This document shows positions 47,670 to 57,412 of a stretch of 64,000 nt of DNA, in pieces. Under the pieces are notes generated by a model, which ran no database searches, was not told where the DNA came from, and saw nothing but the letters and a program-made list of their open reading frames with translations. Each line of letters starts with the position of its first letter. The stretch's first letter is position 1. Made by a program: the position numbers and the translations under genes. The stretch is from Archangium violaceum (GTDB taxonomy: Bacteria > Myxococcota > Myxococcia > Myxococcales > Myxococcaceae): NCBI RefSeq assembly GCF_016859125.1, contig NZ_CP069338.1:12465501-12529500 (forward strand). Direction: 5' to 3'.

Positions 47670-50036
47670 TTGGGTACGTCGCGCCTCCATGCCCTGCTGC
47701 TCGCGGCGGCCACGCTCGTGGCTCCTGGTTCCGCGCATGCCGCGGAGGCCTCGCCCGTCTCCCGCCCCTCCGTCAAGGAGCTGTCCTCGCGCCTGCAGCA
47801 GGTGTCCGGTCAGCTCCAGGCGGCCGAGGAGAACCTCCGCTTCGTCGAGACGCAGTACACCCAGCGTCCCGAGCCCGGTGAGACGGAGATGCAGCTGCGG
47901 CGCTTCTCCGACGGGGAGATTCAATACCTGCTGGGCGACTGGCCCGCCGCGTCGGTGCTCTTCTACGACCTGGTGGGAGACCCCCGGTTCCGCGACAACC
48001 CGCGCTACCCGGACGCGCTCTTCTACCTCTCGGACTCGCTCTACCAGCAGCAGAACTACATCGCCGCGCGCATCTACCTGCGCGAGCTGCTCACGCTCCC
48101 CCACACGAGCCACTACCGGGAAGCGCTCGTGCGCTACCTGGAGGTCGCCAGTCGGCTCAACCAGTTCACGGGACTCGACGAGTACATCGAACGGGCCCGG
48201 AGCCTGTCGGGCGGCCAGCTGCCTCCGGAGCTCGAGTACGTCTACGCCAAGTGGCTCTTCAAGCGGACGGACCTGCCGGATGACCAGCGGCGGGAGCGGG
48301 CCCGAGCCGCCTTCGAGCCGCTGGCCCGGACGGCCGGTGGACGCTTCCAGAAGCAGAGCGCGTACTTCCTGGGTGTGCTGTCCGTGCAGGCCGGCGACTA
48401 CGCGGGCGCCGTGGAGCAGTTCCGCCCCCTGGCGGCCGGCACGCCCGAGCAGCCGGAGCTCGTGCGCCTGAAGGAGCTGGCCAGTCTTTCGCTGGCGCGG
48501 CTGCTCTACGAGCTGGGCCGCTACGACGAGGCGCTCGACCGCTACGCGGAGGTTCCGCGCGAGAGCGAGTCCTTCGTGGATTCGCTCTACGAGATGGCCT
48601 GGGTGCACGTGAAGAAGGGGGACTTCGCGAAGGCGAAGAACGCCACGGACATGCTCCTGCTGGTGGGGCCCGAGTCCACCCTCGCCCCCGAGGCCCGCCT
48701 GCTCCAGGGACACCTGCAGCTCAAGCTGAGGAACTACGACGAGGCCACTTCCACGTATGAGGGCGTCATCGGCACCTACAAGCCGGTGCGCGACCAGGTG
48801 GACGGGCTGCTGAGGGAGAACCAGGACCCCATCGCGTACTTCGACAACCTGCTGGCGCGCAACGAGCGCACCCTGGACATCACCACGCTGCTGCCGCCGA
48901 TGGCGCTCAAGTTCGCCACCACGCAGAAGGAGGTGGCGGACGCGCTGCGGATGCAGAAGGACATCGACAGCAGCCAGCAGGGCGTGGAGGAGTCGAAGGC
49001 CATCGCCACGCGCATCCTCCTGGCCCTGGACGAGCGCGGCCTCGAGGTGTTCCCCGAATTGCAGGAGGGCTACCTCCGGGCGGACGCGGTGGACAGCGCG
49101 CTCGTGCGCTCGGAGCAGTGGTTGGTGCAGGTGGAGGGGGACGTGCTGCGCGACAAGCTCACCCCCGAGGAGCGCACCGCGCTGGAGGGCGTGCGCCACG
49201 AGCGGGAGGCCCTGGGCAAACGCCTGGCCACCCTTCCCACCAACCAGGAGGAGCTGAAGGCACGTCAGCAGCGGATGCAGGACCGGGTGGACGAGCTGGA
49301 CCGCGAGGCCTTCCAGCTGGGCTTCGAGCTGCAGAGCATGAACGCCATCGCCACCGCGGTGCGCAAGTGGCTGGACGACACGCGCGAGGAGAGCCAGGCC
49401 ACTCCCGAGGAGGAGAAGGAGTTCCTCACCCAGCTGCGCAACGAGGAACAGACGGCGCGGGCGCTCCAGGACGAGCTGCAACGGCTGCGCTCGCGCCTGG
49501 CGGACGAGCGCGCCTCCTCCAACGCCTACGTCTCGGGAGAGCACGTGCTGCGCGAGCAGTACCGGGAGACCCTGCGCCGCGAGCACGCGCTCATGGCCGC
49601 GGCCGAGCAGCGGCTGTCTGGAGACGACGCGGCGCTGGTGGCCCGGACCCACGAGACGCGCCAGCGCTCCGACGCCCTGCGCGCCCGGGTGGAGGTGGCC
49701 CGGCAGGTGCTGCGTGCCCAGGTGGAGCAGCGCGGCAGGGTCATCCGCGACAAGGTGCTGGCCGAGCAGAAGCTCCTCCAGGACTACCACCAGGAGGTGG
49801 CCAGCGTGACGGGCAGCGCGCGCCACCTGGTGGGCCGCATCGCCTTCGAGAGCATCCAGAAGGTACGCAAGCAGTTCTATGACCTGGTCCTCAAGGCGGA
49901 CGTGGGGCTGGTGGACGTGGCCTTCACGCGCAAGCAGGACAAGACGACAGAAATCCAGCAGCTGTCCGTGCAGAAGGACGAGGAGCTGCGCTCCCTGGAG
50001 AAGGAGTTCGAGGAAGTCCTCAAGGATGTGAACTAG
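47670..50036 (+). CDS. Periplasmic TPR / coiled-coil protein, 788 aa
   Basis: TTG 47670 with an AGAGGG site opens a signal peptide ending SAHA. Residues about 85-380 are TPR repeats (DGEIQYLLGDWPAASVLFYD onward). A long coiled coil follows (about 480-690, rich in Glu/Arg/Gln, e.g. RQQRMQDRVDELDREAFQL). The C-terminal segment ends EEVLKDVN. The stop directly abuts the ATG of the next gene. The TPR-plus-coiled-coil layout suits a scaffold in the Glt-like set. Confidence 0.82.
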   Translation: MGTSRLHALLLAAATLVAPGSAHAAEASPVSRPSVKELSSRLQQVSGQLQAAEENLRFVETQYTQRPEPGETEMQLRRFSDGEIQYLLGDWPAASVLFYDLVGDPRFRDNPRYPDALFYLSDSLYQQQNYIAARIYLRELLTLPHTSHYREALVRYLEVASRLNQFTGLDEYIERARSLSGGQLPPELEYVYAKWLFKRTDLPDDQRRERARAAFEPLARTAGGRFQKQSAYFLGVLSVQAGDYAGAVEQFRPLAAGTPEQPELVRLKELASLSLARLLYELGRYDEALDRYAEVPRESESFVDSLYEMAWVHVKKGDFAKAKNATDMLLLVGPESTLAPEARLLQGHLQLKLRNYDEATSTYEGVIGTYKPVRDQVDGLLRENQDPIAYFDNLLARNERTLDITTLLPPMALKFATTQKEVADALRMQKDIDSSQQGVEESKAIATRILLALDERGLEVFPELQEGYLRADAVDSALVRSEQWLVQVEGDVLRDKLTPEERTALEGVRHEREALGKRLATLPTNQEELKARQQRMQDRVDELDREAFQLGFELQSMNAIATAVRKWLDDTREESQATPEEEKEFLTQLRNEEQTARALQDELQRLRSRLADERASSNAYVSGEHVLREQYRETLRREHALMAAAEQRLSGDDAALVARTHETRQRSDALRARVEVARQVLRAQVEQRGRVIRDKVLAEQKLLQDYHQEVASVTGSARHLVGRIAFESIQKVRKQFYDLVLKADVGLVDVAFTRKQDKTTEIQQLSVQKDEELRSLEKEFEEVLKDVN

Positions 50037-53000
50037 ATGCGCCGCCCCCTGCTGCTCACCCTCCTGACGTTGGCCACCGCGCGGGCCGCCGCGCAGGACC
50101 CGGCGCGTCCCGAGCCGGCCGCCGCCGCGCCCCAGCAGCAACCGGTGCGCTCGCGCTTCGCGGGCCTGGGCCGCACGCCCGAGCAGGAGAAGCTGCTGGA
50201 GGAGCTCAGCGAGGCCGTCCAGCGCTACGAGGAGGAGTCGCGCGAATACAAGCGCGAGGTGCAGCGCCTCATCGAGAAGAAGTACCAGGAGCGGCGCGAT
50301 CGGCTGTCGGAGGCGTACGAGCAGACGCTCTCGCACCTGGAGGTCCAGGAGCGTCAGGAGCGGCAGGAAGCCATCGCGCGCTTCGAGGAGTTCCTCCGGC
50401 GCTACCCCGACGAGCAGCGCTACACGCCGGACGTGATGTTCCGTCTGGCGGAGCTGTACTTCGAGCGCTCCAGCGACGCGCACAACGTCGCCATGCGCGA
50501 ACACCAGGAGAAGCTGCGCACCCTCCCCGAGAACGCCGAGCCCCCCGCCGAGCCGCAGGTGGACTTCAACCCGTCCATCGCGCTCTACCGGCAGCTGCTC
50601 TCCCGCTTCCCGGACTACCGGCTCAACGACGGCGCCTGGTACCTGCTCGGCTACTGCCTGCAGGAGCAGCGGGCCTTCGAAGAGGGCCGCGTCGCCTATC
50701 AGCAGATCATCACCCATTACCCCAAGAGCCGCTTCGCCACCGAGGCGTGGGTCCGCATCGGCGAGTACTACTTCGACAACCCGGACACGCTCCCCCAGGC
50801 GGCCGAGGCGTACGAAGCCGCCATCCGCAACACCTCGCACCCGCTCTACGACAGGGCCCTCTACAAACTGGGGTGGACGTACTACCGCCTGGACCGCTTC
50901 GACGAGGCGGTCGATCGCTTCATCGCGCTGGTGGACTTCTATGAGGCCCAGCGTGCCGCCACGGGCAGTGACGCCGGCGGAGACCTGCGCACCGAGGCGC
51001 TCCAGTACACGGCCATCTCCTTCGCCGACGAGCAGTGGGGCGGCCTCGACAAGGCCCGGGCGTACTTCGCGCGGATCGGCCCCCGCCCCTACGAGCCCGA
51101 GCTGTATCGGCGCCTGGGGGATGTCTACTTCGACCAGACCAACCACGAGGCGGCCATCGCGGCCTGGCGGCTGGTGCTGGAAAAGGAGCCCCTCGCACCG
51201 GACGCCCCCCTGCTCCAACAGAGGATCGTCCAGGCGTACGAGCGCGACCGCAAGCTGACCGAGTCCTCCGCCGAGGCCCAGAAGCTCTCCGAGCTCTACT
51301 CGCCCGGCTCCGCCTGGTACCAGAAGCACCAGCGCGATCCGGACGTGCTGGCCACCGCGAACGACCTGACGGAGAAGAGCCTCTACTCCAGCGCCATCTA
51401 CCACCACCAGCAGGCGCTCGTGTTCAAGCAGGAGGGCAAGGTCGACCAGGCCAAGGCGAGCTTCGAGATGGCCGCCACCGGCTACGGCAAGTACCTGGAG
51501 CGCTTCCCTCGCAGCAAGAACGCCTACGAGATCGAGTTCTACGCCGCCGAGTGTCTCTACAACTCGCTGCGGTTCGCCGAGGCGGCCCGGCACTACGAGG
51601 CGGTGCGCGACTCGACCCTGGGCAACAAGTACTTCGCCGAGTCGGCCTTCAGCGCGGTGCTCGCCTGGCAGAAGCAGCTCGAGGTGGACATCAAGGCGGG
51701 CAAGCAGCCCGAGCCCACGCCGCTGCGCTCCACCGAGCGCCCCGAGGGCCGCGCCGTCACGCCCACCCCGCTCACCCCGCTCGAGGCGAAGCTGGTGGCC
51801 GCCTCGGACATCCACGTGGCGAAGCTCCCCACGAGCGAGCGCAACCCCACCCTCGCCTACAAGGCGGCGGAGCTGTACTACGCCCACGACGACTTCCCCG
51901 AGGCGCGCCGGCGCTTCGAGGCCATCGTGAAGGCCTGGCCCCAGCACGAGGTGGCCCGCTTCTCCACCAACCTCATCGTGGAGAGCTTCCTCATCGACCA
52001 GGACTGGAAGAGCGTCGAGGAGGTCAGCGGCAAGCTCGCCAACAACAAGGACGTCATCGATCCCACGAGCGACCTCCACAAGGACCTGGTCCGCTTCAAG
52101 CTCGCCGGCCGCTTCAAGCTCGCCGACCAGCTCCTCGCCGAGGGGAAGTACGAGGAGGCCGCCGCCAAGTACATCGAGCTCGTCGACGAGGCCCCGCGCC
52201 ACGAGTTCGCCGACAAGGCCCTCAACAACGCCGCCGTGGCCTATGAGAAGACCCAGCGCTTCGACTCGGCCCTCAAGCTCTACGAGCGCATCTTCCGCGA
52301 GTACCCCTCCTCGCCGCTCGCCGACGGAGCCCTCTTCCGCGTGGCGGTGAACGCGGAGAACTCGTACGACTTCGACAAGGCGGTGGACAGCTACCAGAAG
52401 CTGGTGAAGGACTACCCCGCCTCGAAGGACCGCGAGGCCGCGCTCTTCAACGCCGCGCGCCTGCTCGAGGGTCAGCAGCGCTACGCCGAGGCCGCCGCCG
52501 CCTTCCAACGCTACGCCGAGCTCTTCCCCAAGGCCGAGGACGCCCCGCGCAACCAGTACCAGGCCGCGCTCATCCTCGAGAAGCAGCAGGACTGGAAGGG
52601 GGAGATCCGCGCGCTGGAGTCCTTCGTGCGCAAGTTCGCCTCCCAGCCCGCGCAGGTGGAGCTCGTGGTGGAGGCCCGGCGCCGCATCGGCGACGCGTGG
52701 GCGAAGCAGAAGAACGAGAAGGAGGCCCTGCGCGCCTACGCGGCCTCCGCCGACGAGTTCGACCGCCGCAAGCTCCAGCCGGACACCCACCCGCGCGCCG
52801 CGGACGCCGCCGCCTACAGCCGCTTCCACCTCGCCGAGGCGGAGCTGCGCAGGTTCGACGCGCTGAAGATCGGCGGCAAGGGCAAGGCCCTCGAGCGCAG
52901 CTTCACCGCCAAGCGCACCGCGGTGAAGTCCGTCAATGACGCCTACGCCCGCGTCTTCCCCTACAAGCGGCTGGAGTGGACGCTCGCCGCGCTCTACCGC

Positions 53001-53327
53001 CGTGGCTACGCCCTGGAGCGCTTCGCCAACACCATCATCGAGACGCCCGTCCCACCCGACGTGAAGCGGCTCGGCGAGGAGGCCGTGGTCGCCTACCAGG
53101 ATCTGCTCTCCCAGCAGACCGCGACGCTGGAGGACGCGGCCGTCGAGAGCTACGCCGCCACCCTCCAGGAGGCACGCAAGAGCCGTATCTCCAACGAGTG
53201 GACGAAGAAGACGCTCGAATCGCTCCACCGCTTCCGGCCCAAGGAGTATCCGGTGCTCAAGGAGCCCAAGGACGCCATCGCCTCGGATCTGCTCTACCCC
53301 GAGGGCCCCCTGGAAGGTGGACAGTGA
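50037..53327 (+). CDS. Large periplasmic TPR protein, GltD/AgmU-like
   Basis: The 1096-residue product has a signal peptide (RPLLLTLLTLATARAAAQ), a basic coiled coil (about 50-105) and then TPR repeats throughout (ALYRQLLSRFPDYRLNDGAWYL, EAYEAAIRNTSHPLYDRALYKL and many more). Its length and TPR composition, and its position ahead of a TPR lipoprotein, small periplasmic protein and GltG-like protein, match the GltD-E-F-G order of the M. xanthus gliding cluster. It is a paralogue by arrangement; orthology to GltD itself is not claimed because mgl and glt lie apart in M. xanthus. Confidence 0.85.
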   Translation: MRRPLLLTLLTLATARAAAQDPARPEPAAAAPQQQPVRSRFAGLGRTPEQEKLLEELSEAVQRYEEESREYKREVQRLIEKKYQERRDRLSEAYEQTLSHLEVQERQERQEAIARFEEFLRRYPDEQRYTPDVMFRLAELYFERSSDAHNVAMREHQEKLRTLPENAEPPAEPQVDFNPSIALYRQLLSRFPDYRLNDGAWYLLGYCLQEQRAFEEGRVAYQQIITHYPKSRFATEAWVRIGEYYFDNPDTLPQAAEAYEAAIRNTSHPLYDRALYKLGWTYYRLDRFDEAVDRFIALVDFYEAQRAATGSDAGGDLRTEALQYTAISFADEQWGGLDKARAYFARIGPRPYEPELYRRLGDVYFDQTNHEAAIAAWRLVLEKEPLAPDAPLLQQRIVQAYERDRKLTESSAEAQKLSELYSPGSAWYQKHQRDPDVLATANDLTEKSLYSSAIYHHQQALVFKQEGKVDQAKASFEMAATGYGKYLERFPRSKNAYEIEFYAAECLYNSLRFAEAARHYEAVRDSTLGNKYFAESAFSAVLAWQKQLEVDIKAGKQPEPTPLRSTERPEGRAVTPTPLTPLEAKLVAASDIHVAKLPTSERNPTLAYKAAELYYAHDDFPEARRRFEAIVKAWPQHEVARFSTNLIVESFLIDQDWKSVEEVSGKLANNKDVIDPTSDLHKDLVRFKLAGRFKLADQLLAEGKYEEAAAKYIELVDEAPRHEFADKALNNAAVAYEKTQRFDSALKLYERIFREYPSSPLADGALFRVAVNAENSYDFDKAVDSYQKLVKDYPASKDREAALFNAARLLEGQQRYAEAAAAFQRYAELFPKAEDAPRNQYQAALILEKQQDWKGEIRALESFVRKFASQPAQVELVVEARRRIGDAWAKQKNEKEALRAYAASADEFDRRKLQPDTHPRAADAAAYSRFHLAEAELRRFDALKIGGKGKALERSFTAKRTAVKSVNDAYARVFPYKRLEWTLAALYRRGYALERFANTIIETPVPPDVKRLGEEAVVAYQDLLSQQTATLEDAAVESYAATLQEARKSRISNEWTKKTLESLHRFRPKEYPVLKEPKDAIASDLLYPEGPLEGGQ

Positions 53328-53329
53328 GC

Positions 53330-54619
53330 ATGCGCCGACTGCTCGCCCCGGGCCTGCTGCTGCTCTCGCTGGCCTGCGCCACCACGCCCGGGCCCGGCCC
53401 GGAGGCCGGGACGGACGCCCCGCCCACGAAACCCTCGGACACGAGCACCCCGGACACGAGCACCCCGGACACGGGCACCCCACCGGCCGCCACGTTGGAG
53501 AAGCAGCCGACCCGGGACACCGGAAAGAAGGCGCCTCCCGCGGCGGAGTCCTCGTACAAGACCCAGGCCGAGCGCCGCCCGAAGGACGACCGCGCATGGA
53601 CGAACCTCGGCATCGTCCAGGAGCGCATGGGCCGCAACGACGAGGCCGAGCGCTCCTACCGGCAGGCGCTGACGCTGAAGCCGGACCAGCAGGCCGCCTG
53701 GGACAACCTCACCCGCCTCCAGTGCCGCACCGGACGCGCCGCCCAGGCCGAGTCCTCGCTGCGTGAGCAGCTCCAGGCCACGCCGGGCGCCGTCGCCCCG
53801 CGCATCGCGCTCGTCCAGGCCCTGCTGTGCCAGAAGAAGCTCGACGCGGCCGCCACCGAGGCCAAGCGCGTCCTCAAGGCCGAGGAACGCAACGTGCGCG
53901 CCATGCAGTTGCTCGCCCAGGTGTACTACCGCGAGCGCAAATACGAGCTGGCCAGGATGGTGCTCGAGAACGCCCGCACCCTCGCCCCCGGCGAGGCCGT
54001 CACGCACAACGCCCTGGGGCTGGTGCAGCTCGCGCTCGGGTCGAAGCCCGCCGCCCTGGAAGCCTTCAAGAAGGCCTCGGAGCTGAAGCCGGAGTTCGCC
54101 GAGGCGCGCAACAACCTCGGCGCCCTCCTCAACGAGGCCCAGGACCACGAGGCCGCCGCCCGTGAGCTCGAGGCCGCTGTCCAGGCCGCCCCGGACTTCG
54201 TCTCCGCCCGGCTCAACCTCGGCAACGCCTACCGCGGCCTGGGTGATTTCGCCCGCGCCCTCGCCGAGTACCAGCACGTGCTCCGCCTCGCCCCGGAGCT
54301 GCCGGACACCCTGTTCAACCTCGCCATCCTCCACCTCGACGCCGAGCCCCCGGACATGGACACCCTCGTCCGGCTCCAGACGAGCCTCTCCTACTTCGAG
54401 CAGTACCGCGCGAAGGGCGGCAAGGACGAGCGGGTGGACACCTACGTCAAGGACGCCAGGAAGGGCATCGAGAAGGAAGAGCGTCGGCGCGAGCGCGAGA
54501 AGCGGGAGCAACTGCGCAAGGCCCAGAAAGCCGAGGAAGACAAGAAGAAGGCCGGCGGTGCCCCTCCCCCTGCCCCCGAGGCCGCCGGCTCGGGTAGAGT
54601 GGCCGAGGACAAGAAGTGA
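53330..54619 (+). CDS. TPR lipoprotein, GltE/AglT-like
   Basis: ATG 53330 was chosen, with GTG 53324 as an alternative. A lipobox (LLLLSLAC) is followed by a Thr/Pro linker with three 15-bp repeats, then TPRs from about residue 85 to 345 (AWTNLGIVQERMGRNDEAERSY, ARNNLGALLNEAQDHEAAAREL). A highly charged C-terminal helix rich in Lys/Glu/Arg ends the protein. It follows the GltD-like gene by 2 bases and matches GltE in type and order: an outer-membrane lipoprotein with TPRs. Confidence 0.85.
   Translation: MRRLLAPGLLLLSLACATTPGPGPEAGTDAPPTKPSDTSTPDTSTPDTGTPPAATLEKQPTRDTGKKAPPAAESSYKTQAERRPKDDRAWTNLGIVQERMGRNDEAERSYRQALTLKPDQQAAWDNLTRLQCRTGRAAQAESSLREQLQATPGAVAPRIALVQALLCQKKLDAAATEAKRVLKAEERNVRAMQLLAQVYYRERKYELARMVLENARTLAPGEAVTHNALGLVQLALGSKPAALEAFKKASELKPEFAEARNNLGALLNEAQDHEAAARELEAAVQAAPDFVSARLNLGNAYRGLGDFARALAEYQHVLRLAPELPDTLFNLAILHLDAEPPDMDTLVRLQTSLSYFEQYRAKGGKDERVDTYVKDARKGIEKEERRREREKREQLRKAQKAEEDKKKAGGAPPPAPEAAGSGRVAEDKK
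53438..53482 (+). repeat. 15-bp tandem repeat in the TPR lipoprotein linker
   Basis: Three copies of GACACGAGCACCCCG (the last slightly diverged) encode repeated DTSTP. They lie directly after the lipobox region. Confidence 0.75.
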
Positions 54620-54627
54620 GCCCGCCC

Positions 54628-54897
54628 ATGCGCCCTGCCCTCGCCCTCCTCCTGCTGCTCGCCACGCCCGCGCTCGCGCAGGAAGGCGCCTCGTCCACGA
54701 CGTCCACGGCCTCCAAGGACAAGGACACCAAGAAGAAGAAGGTCATCCGCCTGGACGCCATCACCGTCGAGGGCCACATCCAAAAACCGCAGGCCTTCTA
54801 CGTCCTCTCCCGCTCCAACCTGAACTTCGACGAGCTCAACAAGGCCGAGAGCTTCACGCCCAAGGTCGTCAAGAGCGTGGAGAAGGAACCTTTCTAG
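54628..54897 (+). CDS. Small periplasmic protein, GltF-position
   Basis: ATG 54628 gives a product of about 89 residues; GTG 54616 is an alternative. A signal peptide (LALLLLLATPALAQ) is followed by a Lys-rich stretch and a short domain, RLDAITVEGHIQKPQAFYVL and FDELNKAESFTPKVVKSVE. No family name is recalled. Its place between the TPR lipoprotein and the GltG-like protein matches gltF, but the match rests on order only. Confidence 0.7.
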   Translation: MRPALALLLLLATPALAQEGASSTTSTASKDKDTKKKKVIRLDAITVEGHIQKPQAFYVLSRSNLNFDELNKAESFTPKVVKSVEKEPF

Positions 54898-54923
54898 GGT
54901 AGGAAGGGTCCCAGAGAAGAACC

Positions 54924-56282
54924 ATGGCTTCCCCTCAGCACAGCAGGATCCTCCGCGTCGGCCTCGTCCAGGACGGGCGCATCCTCGAGGAGCGTCACCT
55001 GCGCCAGCCCGGTGACTTCACCGTCGGGCAGGATCCCAAGAACACCCTCGTGCTGCCGCTGCCGGACCTGCCGGCCAGCTTCCCCGTCTTCGAGTACCGG
55101 GCCAACCAGTACAGCCTCGTCTTCAACGAGGACATGAAGGGCCGGGTGAACCTCGGCTCCTCGGACGTGGACTTCCAGACGCTGCGCACCCAGGGCATGG
55201 CCATGGAGCGCGGCGATCAGTACGTCCTGCCCCTGCAGGAGAGCGCCCGCGGGCTGGTGGAGCTCGACAAGGATCTCCGCCTCCTCTTCCAGTTCATCAC
55301 CCCCCCGCCCGAGTCCGAGAAGCCGCAGCTTCCCCCGGACCTCCAGGGCGGCTCGTGGCGGACCATGGACCGGATGTTCTTCGGCATCCTGGCCGCCTCG
55401 CTGCTCATCCACTTCTCCGGCGCGGCGATCATCATCGCCTCCGAGCCGCCCCCCGAGCCCGAGCTGGAGCTGGATCAGCTGGATGACCGCTTCGCCCGGG
55501 TGTTCCTCCCTCCGCCCAGGCCCGAGGAGCCCAAGCAGCAGGCCGCCGACAAGGCCCAGGCGGAGGCCCCCGAGGAGAAGAAGCCCAAGGAGAGCAACCC
55601 GGACGACAAGCCCGCCGAGACGGCCTCCAGGCCCGCCAACGCGGAGGAGGCCGCCGCCCGGAAGGCCGAGGTGGCGAAGAAGGTGGCGGGCAAGGGCCTG
55701 TTGAAGATCCTCGGCTCCTCGGGCAGTGGCAGCGGAGGCGCGTTCGCGGACGTGCTCGGCGGCAGCACCAGGAGCGGCGACATCGCCTCGGCGCTGGCGG
55801 GCGCGGGCGGAGTGGGCGTCGCCACCGAGGCCTCGGTGGGCAAGAACGGGCCCCGCGGAGGTGACACCGGAAAGGTGGCCGGCATCGGCGACCTCGGCAC
55901 CAGCGGCGGCGGCAAGGTGGACCTGGGCTCCAAGAAGGAGGTCGAGGTCTCCGGCCGCGTCACCAGCTCCGCCCCCGAGGTGGAGAGCTCGGAGGTGGAC
56001 CGGGACGCGCTCGCCCGCTACGTCAAGAACCGCCTCCGGTCCATCCAGGGCTGCTACGAGAAGGAGCTCAAGCGCAACCCCAACCTCAAGGGCAAGGTGC
56101 TGGTGCGCTTCAGCATCAGGCCCACCGGGCGGACGGGGGAGATCGAAATCGAGGAAAACACCCTGGGCAATGACGCGGTGGCCAGTTGCATCCGGACGGT
56201 CATCCGCGGCTGGGTGTTCCCCTTCAAACCAGACGACGATGTTTCGGTGGCCTACCCGTTCGTCTTCTCGCCCGCGGGGTAG
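54924..56282 (+). CDS. GltG-like inner-membrane protein with FHA-like and TonB/AgmX-like domains
   Basis: The 452-residue product has an FHA-like N-terminal domain (about 10-115: RVGLVQDGRILEERHL, FTVGQDPKNTLVLP), a single membrane helix at about 151-173, a long acidic Pro/Ala/Lys linker and a Gly-rich segment. The C-terminal TonB-like domain (about 360-452) contains VKNRLRSIQGCYEKELKRNP, VLVRFSIRPTG and SCIRTVIRGWVFPF. The two cysteines probably pair. This is the plan of GltG and NfsG, which span from cytoplasm to periplasm in myxobacterial trans-envelope complexes. Confidence 0.85.
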   Translation: MASPQHSRILRVGLVQDGRILEERHLRQPGDFTVGQDPKNTLVLPLPDLPASFPVFEYRANQYSLVFNEDMKGRVNLGSSDVDFQTLRTQGMAMERGDQYVLPLQESARGLVELDKDLRLLFQFITPPPESEKPQLPPDLQGGSWRTMDRMFFGILAASLLIHFSGAAIIIASEPPPEPELELDQLDDRFARVFLPPPRPEEPKQQAADKAQAEAPEEKKPKESNPDDKPAETASRPANAEEAAARKAEVAKKVAGKGLLKILGSSGSGSGGAFADVLGGSTRSGDIASALAGAGGVGVATEASVGKNGPRGGDTGKVAGIGDLGTSGGGKVDLGSKKEVEVSGRVTSSAPEVESSEVDRDALARYVKNRLRSIQGCYEKELKRNPNLKGKVLVRFSIRPTGRTGEIEIEENTLGNDAVASCIRTVIRGWVFPFKPDDDVSVAYPFVFSPAG

Positions 56283-56320
56283 ACTCCGAGCAGCGCACCG
56301 CATCCTGGGGGGTCGGGGAC

Positions 56321-56770
56321 ATGGAGAAGCTGGCCATCATTTCCGCATCGCCGCTGTTCGAGATGCTCTCCAGCACGGAGTTGGCGCATCTGGCCGAGCT
56401 GGCCGAGCAGCGGCGCTATGCCGACGGGGAGCTCGTGTTCGAGGAGGGAGAGCTGGGTGACAGCCTCTACGTCATCGTTCGCGGCGAGGTGGAGGTGGTC
56501 CGCGGCGACGGCGGTGGGGTGCTCCGGCCGCTCACCGTGCTCACCGCTCCGGACTTCTTCGGGGAGATGAGCGTCATCGACAAGGAGTACCGCTCCGCCA
56601 CGGTGCGGGCGCGCACGGAGGCTGTGCTGCTGCGACTCACCACCCAACACCTGGCCACCTTCCGCCAGACCCACCGAGACGGCTTCACCTTCGTCGTCAT
56701 CAACATCGCGCGAATCCTGTCCGCGCGGGTTCGCGAGGCCAATGCCCGCCTCACGGCCAGGCAAGCCTGA
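56321..56770 (+). CDS. Stand-alone cyclic-nucleotide-binding domain protein in the mgl block
   Basis: The 149-residue product is a single cNMP-binding beta-roll: LVFEEGELGDSLYVIVRGEV and a phosphate-binding cassette FFGEMSVIDKEYRSATVRA with Glu and Arg. A short C-terminal helix follows; no helix-turn-helix is present. Its paralogue is at 5712-6170. It lies 38 bases after the GltG-like gene, so cyclic-nucleotide or c-di-type control of the envelope complex is possible. Ligand identity is not shown. Confidence 0.85.
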   Translation: MEKLAIISASPLFEMLSSTELAHLAELAEQRRYADGELVFEEGELGDSLYVIVRGEVEVVRGDGGGVLRPLTVLTAPDFFGEMSVIDKEYRSATVRARTEAVLLRLTTQHLATFRQTHRDGFTFVVINIARILSARVREANARLTARQA

Positions 56771-56784
56771 GACCACAGCCCGCG

Positions 56785-56814
56785 TTGACACCCCCGGCTC
56801 GCCTTTCTTAGGGT
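56785..56814 (+). promoter_or_regulatory. Sigma-A promoter inside the mgl block
   Basis: TTGACA (perfect -35) and TAGGGT are separated by 18 bases, with the start predicted near 56821 and a leader of about 28 bases before ATG 56849. The -10 is the vegA type. It would express the last three genes independently of mglBA. Confidence 0.5.
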
Positions 56815-56848
56815 CGGGACATTTCGCCGCAGCCCTGGAGCAGAGGAC

Positions 56849-57412
56849 ATGCGCTACATCCGAATGCTAGCGGTGGTGCTCGCAAGTGGGCTCGCGCAGG
56901 CCCAGTCCACCCCCCGTACACCCCCGGCCGCCGGCCCCGCGTCCTTCCTGCAGGAGAAGGCCAGCGACGTACCGGACGTGACGAAGCTCGAGCGCAGCAA
57001 CAACTCCCTCACCTCCATGCGGGAGGTGCTCCGGGACGTGCTGGCCAAGCTGGAGGAGGCCCGGCGCGCCAGGGACGTGGTGAAGCTCAACTGCGTCAAC
57101 GAGAAGCTCACGCAGATCAAGGGCCTGCTGCGCATCTCCGAGCAGTCCGACGTGGCGCTCCAGGAGGCGGTGGCCAGGAAGGACAACACCTCCAGCGAGC
57201 ACGAGTACACCAAGGTCCTGATCGCCCATCAGAAGGTGTCCGGGCTGCGTTCCGAGGCGGAGAAGTGCATCGGCCAGCTCGCTTTCCGAGCGGACGAGAA
57301 CATGTCGGTGGAGGTCGAGGAGCCCGAGGGCCTGCCCGGAGGAGACCCCACCCAGCCCAGGCCCCTCGAGGACATCCGCGTCCGCCCTCCGCCAAGCAGC
57401 GCGGTTAGATGA
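56849..57412 (+). CDS. Small secreted helical protein, 187 aa
   Basis: A signal peptide (IRMLAVVLASGLAQAQ) precedes a helical domain: SLTSMREVLRDVLAKLEEAR, LNCVNEKLTQIKGLLRISEQ and EYTKVLIAHQKVSGLRSEAE, with cysteines near residues 71 and 131. The tail is acidic and Pro-rich. The function is not recognised. From memory its counterpart sits at the same place before wzpB in M. xanthus, which suggests a link with polysaccharide export. Confidence 0.75.
   Translation: MRYIRMLAVVLASGLAQAQSTPRTPPAAGPASFLQEKASDVPDVTKLERSNNSLTSMREVLRDVLAKLEEARRARDVVKLNCVNEKLTQIKGLLRISEQSDVALQEAVARKDNTSSEHEYTKVLIAHQKVSGLRSEAEKCIGQLAFRADENMSVEVEEPEGLPGGDPTQPRPLEDIRVRPPPSSAVR

Noticed and set aside
47460-53597. A 2045-codon open frame antisense to the post-mglA TPR genes
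   Set aside because: It is a shadow of high-GC codon use: Leu/Val/Gly/Arg-rich, no domain, no ribosome binding site, and it lies opposite well-supported TPR genes.
54895-54900. TAGGGT as a -10 for the GltG-like gene
   Set aside because: It overlaps the stop codon of the preceding gene and no -35 is found at suitable spacing.
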